Of a stretch of 64,000 bases of DNA, positions 12,000-23,074 are shown one piece after another. The position numbers and the translations under genes were made by a program. The notes under the pieces are model-generated. The model did not search any database. It was not told the origin of the DNA and saw only the letters and a list, made by a program, of their open reading frames with translations. The DNA is from Nageia nagi. Lineage: Eukaryota > Pinophyta. Positions within the stretch are counted from its first letter, which is position 1, and each line of letters opens with the position of its first letter. The DNA is taken from assembly GCA_050084985.1 (NCBI GenBank), contig JBITNC010000001.1, positions 31,186,001 through 31,250,000 of the forward strand, in the 5' to 3' direction.

Positions 12000-12113
12000 T
12001 GTAGCAGTGAAAATAGAGCTGGAATGTAGAATAACATGAAATGCAATTATTCTTAAATCTTCATTGAACCTCAAATTATGTAAAATAGATAGAAATGCTA
12101 TAATTATAAATTA
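12000..12113 (-). repeat. 3' LTR of level 2, outer portion (interrupted by Sirevirus)
   Basis: Begins TGTAGCAGTGAAAATAGAGC, matching 38392 onward with three differences in 113 bases. It breaks at 12113 where the Sirevirus LTR starts, and the remainder resumes at 21631. Confidence 0.92.
12109..12113. repeat. Target site duplication AATTA (partner AATTG at 21631-21635)
   Basis: The uninterrupted LTR at 38392 has AATTG at this place, so the right copy is ancestral and the left copy has one G-to-A change. Confidence 0.82.
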
Positions 12114-12169
12114 TGTTGAGCATGTGCGATTGTCATTATTGTCAACACGTGGTTTTGCTAAAGATCGAG

Positions 12170-12790
12170 TTTCGGAGGTGATGAGGTCAGCAAGGAGGAT
12201 AAGATAGTCACGTTTTAGTAAAGACCAGATCTTGAAAGTGATGAGGTCAGCAAGGGGAATTAAGAAGCTGGGGTCAGTAAATAAAGTGTTCCAAAAGAGA
12301 TGACATCAACTATTTCAGGCCTTAACCCAAAACCGGAGCCCGAAAGTGATGAGATTAGCAAGGAGCGATCAAATAGCTGACACCAGTGAGTAAAACATTT
12401 CGGAGGGAAGAGATGACATCACAGGAAGAATGATGTTCACATTTTTGAATGAAACCAAGTTTCAAAGATGATGAGGTCAGCAAGGGGTGATTAAAAAGGT
12501 CAGAGTTAGTAGATTAAGCATTCTGGAATGAAATGATAAAAGCTCAGTTGTGAAAAAAAAAAAAAACTGGGTTCCAGAGAAAGTGAGGAGAGCATTTCGG
12601 AAGCATGAAGATGATGTCACAGGGAGAACAATGTTCACATTTTTGATTGAAATTGGGTACCAAAGATGATGAGGTCAGCAAGGAGTGATCAAATAACCAG
12701 AGCCAGTGAGTAAAACATTCCAAAATGTAGAGATGAGAATAGCAAAGAGAGATCAAATAGCTGGAGCCAGTAAATAGAATATCTCAGAAG
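12170..12790. repeat. Degenerate 60-110-bp direct repeats in the Sirevirus LTR
   Basis: About six units share GATGAGGTCAGCAAGG, then GATCAAATAG and CCAGTGAGTAAAACATTCC-like blocks (near 12177, 12238, 12345, 12468, 12667, 12733). The matching array in the other LTR is 19600-20215. Confidence 0.75.
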
Positions 12791-12876
12791 TGAAAAGGAC
12801 AATAAGAAGTTAGACCACATATTTAAGTTTCTTTTGTCTAGAAATGACATCAGCATGGACATCGTGGGAATCATTT

Positions 12877-13285
12877 TACTCTACTTCTGGAGTCTAGAGA
12901 AGATGACATTAGTAGTTGGTGTTGAAAAGTCTGGAAGGCCATGCAGATAACTTGGAACTCTCTTTCGGAGTCTAGAGATGATGACATCATGGTGTGGACA
13001 TTGCAAGAAGGGTTTTATTCTACTTCTAGAGTCTAGAGAAGATGATGTTAGCAGTTGGTGTTGAAAAGTCTGAAAGGCCATGCAAATAACTTGGAACTCT
13101 CTTTCAAAGTCTAAAGATGATGATATCATGGTGTGGACATCATGGGAAGGGTTTTACTCTAGTTTTAGAGTCCAGAGAAGATGATGTTAGCAGTTGGTGT
13201 TGAAAAGTCCAAAAGGCCATGCAGATACCTTGGAACTCTCTTCTAGAGTCTGAAGATGATGACATCATGGTGAATACAATAAACA
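12877..13285. repeat. Three 139-bp tandem units in the Sirevirus 5' LTR
   Basis: Units start at 12877, 13016 and 13155, each with AGTTGGTGTTGAAAAGT, GGCCAT and GATGATGACATCATGGTG-like blocks. The last unit is shortened to about 130 bp. GATGACATCATGG contains the palindrome ATGACATCAT-like core. Confidence 0.85.
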
Positions 13286-14212
13286 TCTGGTAAGCTAGTC
13301 AATCTCTAGGCTATAGAAAGAGACTCTAAAACTAAAAATCAGATACTATCAAATCTCTGGAATCAGTGGAGAAAGAGCTACACTTGTCTGAACAACTCTA
13401 TTTGATCAATAGGAGCATTCGTCAGTTACAGTAGTTGCAGTCTCAGATAGTGAACTCTCTTAGTGCAGAAGCTGTTACAAATAAAGATTTCTTTTCAGTT
13501 TATTTTTGATAACATGTGATGATAGGAACAATTTTGTGAGGGGTTTTCTTGATGTGTAATGGTTTTCTTGATGTGTAACGGTTTGTAGGAATGGATGTGA
13601 AGAGTGGATTGTAGATTTAGGGAAAACTAGCAAGCAGAGATGTGGCGAGTTGAAGTAAAAGCATGGAGAGAAGGGTGAGAAGAGAAGTGTGTAGTGGAGA
13701 GGGAAGAGCATGGAAGAGGGGAGTATCCGGAGTATGTGAAGTGAGCAAATGAATATGCAGAGAGGATAGTGATTATTTAACTGTGTTACTTTGGAGCTAT
13801 GTGTAGAGATCAAATAATGAGCATTAGAGCTAGACCATTGAGGGTCTTCTAGAACTGTATTCCTTCCTCCTTTTTGAATGTTGTATCAAGTGGGTGCTTG
13901 CTAGCTAGAGTTGGTGCTCCAAGCAGTAGGTGCTGCTATATTTAAAGTGGTAGTTAGTGCTACCCTTCACAGTTGGTGCTATGAATCTATAAGATTTCTT
14001 TAATGACTGGATTTGGATTGGAGTCCAAGCAGTCATGTTCGGGGATGTAGCCAATCTGGTGAACCTTGTTATATCCAGTGTTGTGTGAAGTACTTGGTGT
14101 GCTTGCTCAATTTTCTCTGGCTTTTAATCTATCTTTATTTACAAAGCTTAAATTGATTATTTTTATATACACTAATTCACCCCCCTCTCAGTGTCACTCG
14201 AAGTCCAACAAT

Positions 14213-14231
14213 TGGTATCAGAGACAGGTTC
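14213..14231 (+). other. Primer binding site of the Sirevirus
   Basis: TGGTATCAGAGACAGGTTC, two bases after the LTR, is complementary to the 3' end of plant initiator Met tRNA except at about one position. Confidence 0.92.
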
Positions 14232-14274
14232 CTACTTAGGCTATAACAGCTAAGGAGATCCTGGTAGTGGCACT

Positions 14275-16070
14275 ATGGCAAGTGGAGAATGTTTCTCATC
14301 TAACAAGGCACCTCTCTTTGATGGAACCAATTATGTTTTCTAGAAAATTTGAATGAAGACTTATCTCAGTGCATTGGGTTTTGGTACTTGGGATGCTGTT
14401 AAAAGGGGTTACACTCCTCCCCCTACAGGTCCATCAGATGAAGCAGAAAGAAAGGCATTTGAATGTGATGCAAAAGCAAGAAATGCCCTAATGTGTGGTC
14501 TTGTGGATAGTGAACTAGTGAAAGTTATGGCATGCAAATCTACAAAAGAAAGATGGAATAAGTTGAAGAGCATTCACAAAGGAGATGATAAAGTCAAGGA
14601 AGCAAAACTCCAAACTCATAGAGCTCAATTCGAAGTTCTAAAGATGAATGAAGATGAAACCATCGAAGCATACATGTTGAGAGTAAATGAAATTACTAAT
14701 GCAATCAGAGGTCTTGGAGAAAAAAATGAAGATCATGTCATCATGAAAAAGGTACTGTGATCTCTCACATCTCACTTTGATTCAAAGGTGTCTGCTATTG
14801 AAGAAGCAAAAAATTTGAAAACTTTCAGCATGGATGAAATGCATGGATCGATGACTGCTTATGAAATGAGGATCAAAAAAGCAAAACATTTAGAAAATGA
14901 AGCAGTGTTTAAAGCCAATAACAGTACCAAAGCCAAAATAGATTCTAACAATGAGGAACAATCTGATGAAGCAGAAGCAAATTTTGTTAGAAAGCTAAAA
15001 AGGGGAAAAGGTAAATATAAAGGCAAGATGCCATTTAAATGTTTTAACTATGGTGGTATTGGTCATTTCATTTCAAAATGTCCATATAGAAAAATTGATA
15101 AAGATGATCAAGAATCATATTTTGAGAAAAACCACAAAATGAAATCTCATGCTCGAAATAGAAGGTCAAATAGACAGAGCTTCATATCTAGAAATGAAGG
15201 ATCCACTGATGATGATTCCAGTAATGAATCAGAAAAAGAATACAATGGAGCATTATTTATGGCATTTGAAGAGAAACTGAATGAAGATAATCAAAATGAC
15301 CAAGAACATAAAAAGGAAGAGACAGATGAAGAAAATGACTGTGAGATTGAGATTAATCTTGAAGAAGAACTAATAACAACATTGAATGAACTGAATAAAG
15401 AAATAAAGAAAAATAAGAAACTCTCAAAAAGGTTTGATGATGCAAGTAATATTATAGAAAACTTAAAAAAAGAAGTGGAAGAATCTAAGAGGATAAATAA
15501 GAGTTTGGAGGAACAACTTCTTGTAAAAGTTACAAATTGCAGTAAGCTTAAAGAAGAAATAACTGGGCTACGTATGCAACTAGAGGAAGTCACCAAGAAA
15601 ATCAGCTCTTTTGAATATCTAGAAGGAAGGTCGACTAAACTCAGCGAAATCATTAACAATCAAAGAATGTTTTCTGATAAATCTAGTCTGGGATATGAAC
15701 AAGGATAATCTTCCAATGACATAAAAAGGGAAAACATAAAAGAAACCAAAAAGAAGGAAGATAGCTCAGGAATGGAAGATGATGGCTTCATTCAAGTGCA
15801 TTCTAGAAGAAGACCCTATGCAGGACCAAGAAGTACTCAATAATATAATAGCTACATCCATCCCTTCAATGGATACTATTTCAAATGCAATGCGTATGGA
15901 CACAAAATTTTTGAATGTAAGTATAATATCGCTCCAAGAACCTTTGTTACTAGGAATGCATTCGGCCCACTAATGGAGTATCCAGTTGAGTGTTACAACT
16001 ATCATGAGTATGGACACATTGCCAGATTCTACAGAAATAATCATGGCATGAGGTTCTTTCCATCGAGATA
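14275..16070 (+). pseudogene. Sirevirus gag with coiled coil and three CCHC knuckles (degenerate)
   Basis: The frame starts at ATG 14275 (MASGECF...APLFDGTNYVF). Early stops at two codons follow (TGG-to-TAG and CGA-to-TGA types), then long open stretches 14353-14757 and 14788-15705. After the GAG core comes a knuckle at 15040-15081 (CFNYGGIGHFISKC, second Cys now Tyr). Next are an acidic region and a coiled coil (about 15340-15650, ELNKEIKKNKKLSKRF). Two more knuckles lie at 15877-15918 (YFKCNAYGHKIFEC) and 15991-16033 (CYNYHEYGHIARFY), each missing one or more Cys. Long gags with several knuckles fit Sireviruses. Gag and pol are in the same frame here. Confidence 0.88.
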
Positions 16071-16199
16071 ATTTCCTTCCATAAGATAGAATAAACAGTT
16101 TCAGAGCAGTCATCCACAGGAAGAAGAAAAATATAATAAAAAATAAGAAGCTGAAATAAAAGTAAAACAAGTCTAGAAAGAAAAGGAAAAACTCAGAGA

Positions 16200-19100
16200 G
16201 GATAAAGAGTCTTTAATCATTCAAATAGCATTAAAAGCTCAAGACAAACCATCACCATGGATATTAGATAGCGGATGCTCAAGTCACATGACAGGTGATA
16301 AGAAGAAATTTCAAAAACTATAGGAATATGAAGGTGGGTCAGTAAGATTTGGAAATAATGATGGCACATAGATTATCGACAAAGGGATAGTTAAAATAAA
16401 TGATGGCAACATCAGATCCAAAGAGGTATTATTTGTTGTGGGACTGAAGCATAATTTGTTGAGCGTCAGTCAAATATGTGACAAAGGACATGATGTAATT
16501 TTCAAAAAACATGGCTGTGAGATCTGAAGGGCAAATAGTGGTAAACTTGTAGCAGTTGGTACAAGAACCTGTGGTAATTTATACACCTTATCAGATATTT
16601 CAGAGGGATCATGTCTTCTAGGCAAGGAGAGTGATGATTGGCTATGGCATAAGAGATTGGGACACATCTATTTTAAAAACTTGATGAACATTTGCTCAAA
16701 AAGAGCAGTAAGAGATATGCCCAATATCAGCACACCAGCAAATGATATTTGTGATTCATGCCAAAGGGGAAAGCAAACTCGGGCAAAGTTCAAAGTGAAA
16801 GAATATCACACAAGCAGACCATTGGAAATCATACACACCGACCTATGCGGACCAATGAGAACACAAAGCATCAATGGAGATAAATATTTTATTCTTTTCA
16901 TAGATGATTATTCAAGAATGACTTGGGTGCAATTTTTGAGACATAAATCTGAAGCTTTTGAAATGTTCAAAGCATTTAAAAATCAAGTAGAAAATTAGAT
17001 AGAGAGGAGAATTAAATGTCTTCACTCAGATAGAGGAGGTGAGTTCACTTCTGATGAGTTTTCTAAGTTTTGCATACAACACAGAATTAAAAGACAATTC
17101 TCTGCAGCAAGAACTCCACAACAAAATGGAGTAGTTGAAAGAAAAAATAGAGTAGTACAAGAAATGGCTCAAACCATGCTGATAGAAAGCAAGGTTGCTA
17201 ATAGGTTTTGGAAAGAAGCAGTGCATACTGCAGTGCATATTCAAAATAGATGTATGATGTGACCACATGAGGATAGAACACCATATGAATTATGGTTTGG
17301 AAGAAGAGCTACAGTGAGGCACTTCAGGATCTTTGGCAGTAAATGCTATATCAAGAGAATAGAAGAAAATTTAGGAAAGTTTGAGGATAGATCTGATGAA
17401 GGTATCTTTCTTGGTTACTCTTTGAAGAGCAAAGCATACAGGTGTTACAATAAAAGGACAAAAATAATCGTTGATAGTGCTGATGTTCGTGTTGATGAGC
17501 AAAGAGATCTTCCCAAGAGAAATGATGATGATGATCTTCCTACCTATCAAGATTCAATTGAAGAAGACAAAAAGAATAAAAACAAATCTAAGCCTCCTGT
17601 ACAGCAATCACAAGTAAAGAAACCAAAAGATTCAAACTCACCAAGTAACCCAAATAGTGTTTCAAAAAATGAGTCAGAAGAAGATGAAAATTCAAAAACT
17701 CCACCAAATAGATGGCACAAGGATCATCCACAAGAGCAAATCATCGGTGAGTTTCATACAGGCATCCAAACTCACAGAGGGGTTTCATGCACCTATTCTC
17801 TCCTATCCAATATAGAGCCTAAAAATGTCTCAGAAGCTAGCCAAGATGAAAGCTGGATGAAAGCAATGGAGGAAGAACTTACTCAAATTGAAAAGAATGA
17901 AACATGGGAACTCGTTCCTAGACCAGCCAACAAAAATGTGATTGGCACAAAGTGGATTTTTCACAATAAGTTGAATGAAGATGGGATAGTGGTTCGAAAT
18001 AAAGCTAGACTTGTTTGAAAGGAATATGCTGAAGTTGAAGGAATTGATTTTGAAGAAACTTTTGCACCTATGGCCATATTAGAAGCTATTCGCATGTTTT
18101 TAGCTTTTGCAGTGTATAAAGACTTTAAAGTTTATCAAATGGATGTAAAGTCAGCCTTTCTAAATGGCAAAATTGAGGAAGAAGTCTATATTGAATAGCC
18201 AGATGGTTTCCAATTGGGAGAGAATCCTAATCTGGTATGCAAATTAAAGAAGGCTCTGTATGGTTTAAAACAGGCACCTCGAGCATGGTACTCCAGAATT
18301 GATACATATCTTCAGCAGCAAGGCTTTAGAAAAGGAATGGTGGATAGCAATTTATATATTAAATCAGAAAAGGAAAATCAGCTAATTGTTGTTGTCTATG
18401 TAGATGATATAATCTTTGGAGGAAGCAAGAATGAGCTATGTAAAAATCTTGCTGACAACATGCAAACAAATTCAAGATGTCTATGATAGGTGAGCTTGCA
18501 TTTTTTCTCAGCTTACAAATCAATCAGTTGAAGAATGGCATGTTCATTTCTCAAACCAAGTATGTTAAGGAGATGCTGAAGAAGTTTACCATGGAAGACT
18601 GTAAACCTGTGAGCACCCCTATGACGACAGGCTGCAAATTAAGCAAGGATGATAAAGCACCAATAGTAGATCAAACACAATACAGGTCAATGATTGGAAG
18701 TTTATTATATTTGATAGCTACTAGACTAGATATTCTTCAAGCAGTATGTATGGTTGCTTGATTTCAAGCAAATCCCAAAGAAACACATGTTACTGCAGTA
18801 AAGAGGATATTCAGATATCTCAAAGGTACAGTAGAATATGGTTTATGGTATCCTAGAGGAAAGGAATTTACACTTGTTACCTTTTCAGATGCAGACTGGG
18901 CAGGATGCATGGATGATAGGAAGAGCACCAGTGGAGGAGCATTTTATTTGGGTAATAATCTTGTTGGCTGGCACAGTAAAAAGCAAGACTCAGTATCCTT
19001 ATCTACAGCAGAAGCAGAGTATATAGTAGCAACTTCTTGCTGCACACAAATTCTATGGATGAAGCAGATGCTAAAAGATTTTGGTATACAGATTAACGAG

Positions 19101-19349
19101 CCCATATCAGTTCTTTGTGATAACACAAGTGTAATCAATATATCAAAAAATCCTATTATGCACTCATGAACAAAGCATATTGTAATCAGATATCACTTTC
19201 TAAAAGAAAGAGTAGCGCAAGGAGAAGTATAGTTGGATTTTGTTCCAACCACAGAGCAAGTAGCAGACATATTTACAAAGCCTTTGCCCAAAGATGTCTT
19301 CGAACATCTTCGAAACAAGCTAGGAGTTGTTGTCCTTCCCCAGCATTAG
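16200..19349 (+). pseudogene. Sirevirus pol: protease, integrase, RT, RNase H
   Basis: In frame with gag: protease PWILDSGCSSHMTGD (Asp codon at 16267), integrase HHCC (WHKRLGHIYF...CDSCQRGK, about 16640-16790) and catalytic core (DLCGPMRT near 16843, LHSDRGGEF near 17020, QQNGVVERKN near 17119). RT runs from about 17840 (EEELTQIEKNETWELVPR) to YVDDIIFGGS near 18400. A one-base loss near 18468 shifts to the next frame, where RT ends and RNase H follows (DADWAGCMDDRKSTSGG, LSTAEAEYIVA). The end is TAG at 19347. Stops at 16321, 16369, 16525, 16996, 17261, 18016, 18196, 18759 and 19167 are mostly explained by C-to-T changes at CAG or CGA. Catalytic residues are otherwise kept. Confidence 0.92.
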
Positions 19350-19372
19350 CTAGTTCTAGATGTCACATTCTT

Positions 19373-19540
19373 AGGGGGAGTGTTTATTTTTTTCCTTCCT
19401 ATATTGCTTCTGAGAATGTCATGTATGGACTCAGGGGGAGTCTGTAAATGCCCTTTATTATTGTTGACAAAGGGGGAGAGAAAAGTCCTGATGCTGGTGT
19501 CTGATCAAGTGGTGTTGGCAATAATTCCAAAGGGGGAGAT
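19373..19540 (+). other. Four polypurine tract boxes of the Sirevirus
   Basis: AGGGGGAG occurs at 19373, 19433, 19471 and 19531; the last abuts the 3' LTR (AGGGGGAGAT|TGTTGAG). Multiple polypurine repeats before the 3' LTR are a recorded Sirevirus signature. Confidence 0.92.
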
Positions 19541-21630
19541 TGTTGAGCATGTGCGATTATCATTATTGTCAACATGTGGTTTTGGTAAAGACCGGGTTCT
19601 GGAGGTGATGAGGTCAGTAAGGAGGATAAGATAGTCACATTTTAGTAAAGACCGGATCCTAGAAGTGATGAGGTCAACAAGGGGAATTAAGAAGCCATGG
19701 TCAGTAAATAAAGCATTCCAGAAGAGATGATGTCAGCTATTTTGGGCCTTAACCCAAAATTGGAGCCCGAAAGTGATGAGGTTAGCAAGGAGTGATCAAA
19801 TAGCCAGTGCCAGTGAGTAAAACATTCTGAAGGGAAGAGATGATGTCACAGGAAGAATGATGTTCACATTTTTGAATGAAACTAGTTCCAGAGATGATGA
19901 GGTCAGTAAGGGGTGATTAAAAAGGCCAAAGTTAGTAGATTAAGCATTCCAAAATGAAATGATAAAAGCTCAATTGTGAAAAAAAAAACCAGGTTTCAAA
20001 GAAAGTGAGGAGAGCATTCTAGAAGCATGAAGATGACATCATGGGGAGAACAACATTCACATTTTTGAATGAAACCGGGTCCTGGAGATGATGAGGTCAG
20101 CAAGGAGTGATCAAATAACCGGAGCCAGTGAGTAAAACATTCCAAAATGTAGAGATGAGAACAACAAAGAGAGATCAAATAGCTGGAGCCAATAAATAGA
20201 ATATCTCAGAAGTGATAAGGATAGTGAGAAGTCAGACCACATCTTTAAGTTTCTTTTATCCAAAAATGACATCAGCATAGACATCATGGGAATCATTTTA
20301 CTCTACTTCTAGAGTCCGGAGAAGATGACGTTAGCAGTTGGTGTTGAAAAGTTCGAAAGGCCATGTAGATAACTTGGAACTCTCTTTCAAAGTCTGGAGA
20401 TGATGACATCATGGTGTGGACATCATGGGAAGGGTTTTACTCTACTTCTAGAGTCCAGAGAAGATGACATTAGCAGTTGGTGTTGAAAATTCCAGAAGGC
20501 CACACAGATAACTTGGAACTCTCTTTCGGAGTCTAGAGATGATGACATCATGGTGTGGACATCATGGGAAGGGTTTTACTCTACTTCCAGAGTCCAAAGA
20601 AGATGATGTTAGTAATTGGTGTTGAAAAGTCTAGAAGGCCATGCAGATACCTTAGAACTCTCTTCTGGAGTCCAACGATGATGACATCATGGTGAATACA
20701 ATAAACATCCAGTAAGCTAGTCAATCTCTAGGCTATAGAAAGAGACTCTAGAACTAAAAATTAGATACTATCAAATCTCTAGAATCAGTGGAGAAAGAGC
20801 TACACTTGTCTGAACAACTCTGTTTGAGTAATAGGAGCATTCATCAGTTACAGCAATTGCAATCCAGATAGTGAACTCTCTTAGTGCAGAAGCTGTTACA
20901 AATAAAGATTTCTTTTTAGTTTGTTTTTGATAATGTGTGATGATAGGAACAGTTTTGTGAGGGGTTTTCTTGATGTGTAACATTTTTCTTGATGTGTAAC
21001 AATTTGTAGGAATGGATGTGAAGAGTGGATTATCGATTTAGGGAAAACTGGCGAGCAGAGACGTGGCGAGTTGAAGTAAAAGCATGGAGAGAAGGGTGAG
21101 AAGAGAAGTGTGTAGTGGAGAGGGAAGAGCATGGAAGAGGGGAGTATCCGGAGTATGTGAAGTGAGCAAATGAATATGCAGAGAGGATAGTGATTATTTA
21201 ACTGTGTTTTGGAGCTATGTGCAGAGATCAAACAATGAGCATTAGAGCTAGACCATTAAGGGTCTTCTAGAATTGTATTCCTTCCTCCTTTTTGAATGTT
21301 GTATCAAGTGGGTGCTTGATAGCTGGAGTTGGTGCTCCAAGCAGTAGGTGCTGCTATATTTAAAGTGGTAGTTGGTGCTACCCTTCACAGTTGGTGCTGT
21401 GAATCTATAAGCTTTCTTTAATCACTAGATTTGGATTGGAGTCCAAGCAGTCATGTTCGGGGATGTAGCCAATCTGGTGAACCTCGTTATATCCAGTGTT
21501 GTGTGAAGTACTTGGTGTGCTTGCTTAATTTTCTCTGGCTTTTAATCTATCTTTATTTATGAAGCTTAAATTGATTATTTTTATATACACTAAATTCACC
21601 CCCCCTCTCAGTGTCACTCGTAGTCCAACA
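19541..21630 (+). repeat. 3' LTR of the Sirevirus
   Basis: 2090 bp, partner of 12114-14210. The direct repeats lie at 19600-20215 and the 139-bp units start at 20299, 20438 and 20577. In the compared stretches, differences run near 10% in the first 430 bases and about 3.5-5% in the last 900, with transitions dominating. Confidence 0.93.
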
Positions 21631-22369
21631 AATTGATATTGATTTTTAGCTCAAACTACAATTTGTCCTTAGAAGGGACTTTTACAAATGCCATTTGCCA
21701 AAATGAGGGTATTAGATCTTCATTGTTTTTGATTTGCTTGCTTCTCTCCTTGATATGGACAACCTGTAAATCCTACACACATGCAAAAGATAATAACATC
21801 AAAGCATCTATGTATGACATGTATTGAATTAAAACTAGCATAAAATAATAAAAGGTATGAGCTCACAAGATTTTGGCAGCATTACCCTACTTCAAAATTG
21901 GGTCAAAATTCGGTCCCTATTGCTTTGGATTGGCTTGTATTTATAGATTTTGGGTGAGATGTTCCAAGGCTAGTAAGGGGAAGTGAAAAGCCACCGTTGG
22001 TTGTAATTGACCCCCTCTATCCACATCATCTTGAAATTTGAAACATTTCAACTTTCTCTTGCTATTTTGGTTTCTTATTTGGCTGTTATAGAGTCACCGG
22101 TGATTGCTAAATGGATGTTGGTGATCACCTCAAAACACCGACGACTATTTTGGGTCACTAGCGATTGGTTTTCAATTTTTGTAACAAAGTTAAGATGACC
22201 GCCAAATAGCCAATTTTACCTAAAAAGAGTCATGTGACTACCTATTTTGCATGTACTCAATGGAAGCTATCCAATAATATGGTTTTTTAAACCTATTTTA
22301 TATTGTTGCAAAGAGTTATGATTATTTCAATGTTTACTAGTTAAAAAGGGACATTTTTAGGTGTCTACA
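21631..22369 (-). repeat. 3' LTR of level 2, inner portion
   Basis: Continues the LTR begun at 12000 and ends TTTTTAGGTGTCTACA. It aligns throughout with 38505-39239. It carries CACCGG-type short repeats near 22092-22170. Confidence 0.92.
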
Positions 22370-22391
22370 TTTTGCCCCTTTTTGAATTATC
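22370..22391 (-). other. Polypurine tract of level 2
   Basis: Read on the minus strand: GATAATTCAAAAAGGGGCAA then AA, immediately before the LTR start TGTAGACACC. The equivalent tract of the left Tat-type element is at 2482-2503. Confidence 0.85.
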
Positions 22392-23074
22392 AACCGAGAA
22401 ATGCGGTTGATGATTTCAAAAATATAGGATGAGAAGCTTTATCGCTTGATTATTTGTTGTTGCTTTTTTATTATATAAGCTTTGACTCAATTTCTTAGAT
22501 GAATTAAAATTTTGATTTACCAAATTATGATAAAATGTGTTTTCATTTTACATTTGATGTAGTTTTGAAAACAAATTTAAATATACTTCAGAAGTGACTA
22601 TTTTTGGTATGATAATGTGTTGAGCTTGTGTGATAGTTGTATGATATTTCTATTATGTCATTTTGCATGTCTAAGCACACATGTACCGTATAAGTCCTCT
22701 TTAGTATATGAGTTTGATGGTGTTGTCCTTTGTCCCGACAACGGGATTTCAAGATGATCTCCTGTAACAATGGTACATCACATTTTATCTTTTTTGATTT
22801 TCTTGACTAATTCAAGGTTATTTTGAGAAAATTTTTAATATTCTCATGGCTATTCCCAAATGCGGCATTTTACTTCCAATCACCAGCATTTAGTTACAGT
22901 CACCGACATCTGTCTTCAAGTCATGGTGTTTAGTTACAATCACCGGTGTCTGTCTTCAAGTCATCGGGTGTTTCAAAAAGAAAAAGTTTTAACTTTTTCT
23001 TATTCATTTCTTTTTAGCTGTCACTCTCATTGTTAGCCAGAACTAGTTTCCATTATGATCTTGTTACCATCACC
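22392..23074 (+). promoter_or_regulatory. Presumed upstream region of the PMD gene, with ~20-bp repeats
   Basis: Noncoding sequence between the level 2 polypurine tract and the PMD start codon. At 22876-22975 five repeats of about 20 bp contain TCACCGGTG, TCACCGACA, TCACCAGCA or TCATGGTG cores, alternating with TTAGTTAC and CTGTCTTCA spacers. Promoter role is inferred only from position. Confidence 0.45.

Larger units (their letters stand above)
12114..14210 (+). repeat. 5' LTR of the Sirevirus
   Basis: Begins TGTTGAGCATGTGCG and ends AAGTCCAACA. The first 1.1 kb is made of degenerate direct repeats (12170-12790) and three 139-bp units (12877-13285). The rest is unique and better conserved between the two LTRs. 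Confidence 0.93.
12114..21630 (+). mobile_element. Nest level 3: Sirevirus (Ty1/copia, Maximus/SIRE-type)
   Basis: A 9.5-kb element with LTRs of 2097 and 2090 bp, initiator-Met-tRNA primer site, one gag-pol frame and four AGGGGGAG polypurine boxes before the 3' LTR. Long LTRs, multiple polypurine tracts and a gag beginning APLFDGTNYVF with a coiled coil are typical of the Sirevirus genus. It sits inside the 3' LTR of the level 2 element. Scattered stops and one frameshift make it inactive. LTR divergence is roughly 6-7% by eye, uneven along the LTR. Confidence 0.92.

Noticed and set aside
12544-13129. Minus-strand frames of Phe/Ser-rich sequence, repeated at 19996-20296
   Set aside because: Products of LTR tandem repeats appearing in both LTRs; no domain and no conservation beyond the DNA repeat.
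13475-13813. 112-codon minus-strand frame, repeated at 20896-21231
   Set aside because: Present because the two LTRs are copies; the frame differs by indel between copies and shows no domain.
15291-15659. Ser/Leu-rich minus-strand frame
   Set aside because: Antisense shadow of the Sirevirus gag coiled coil.
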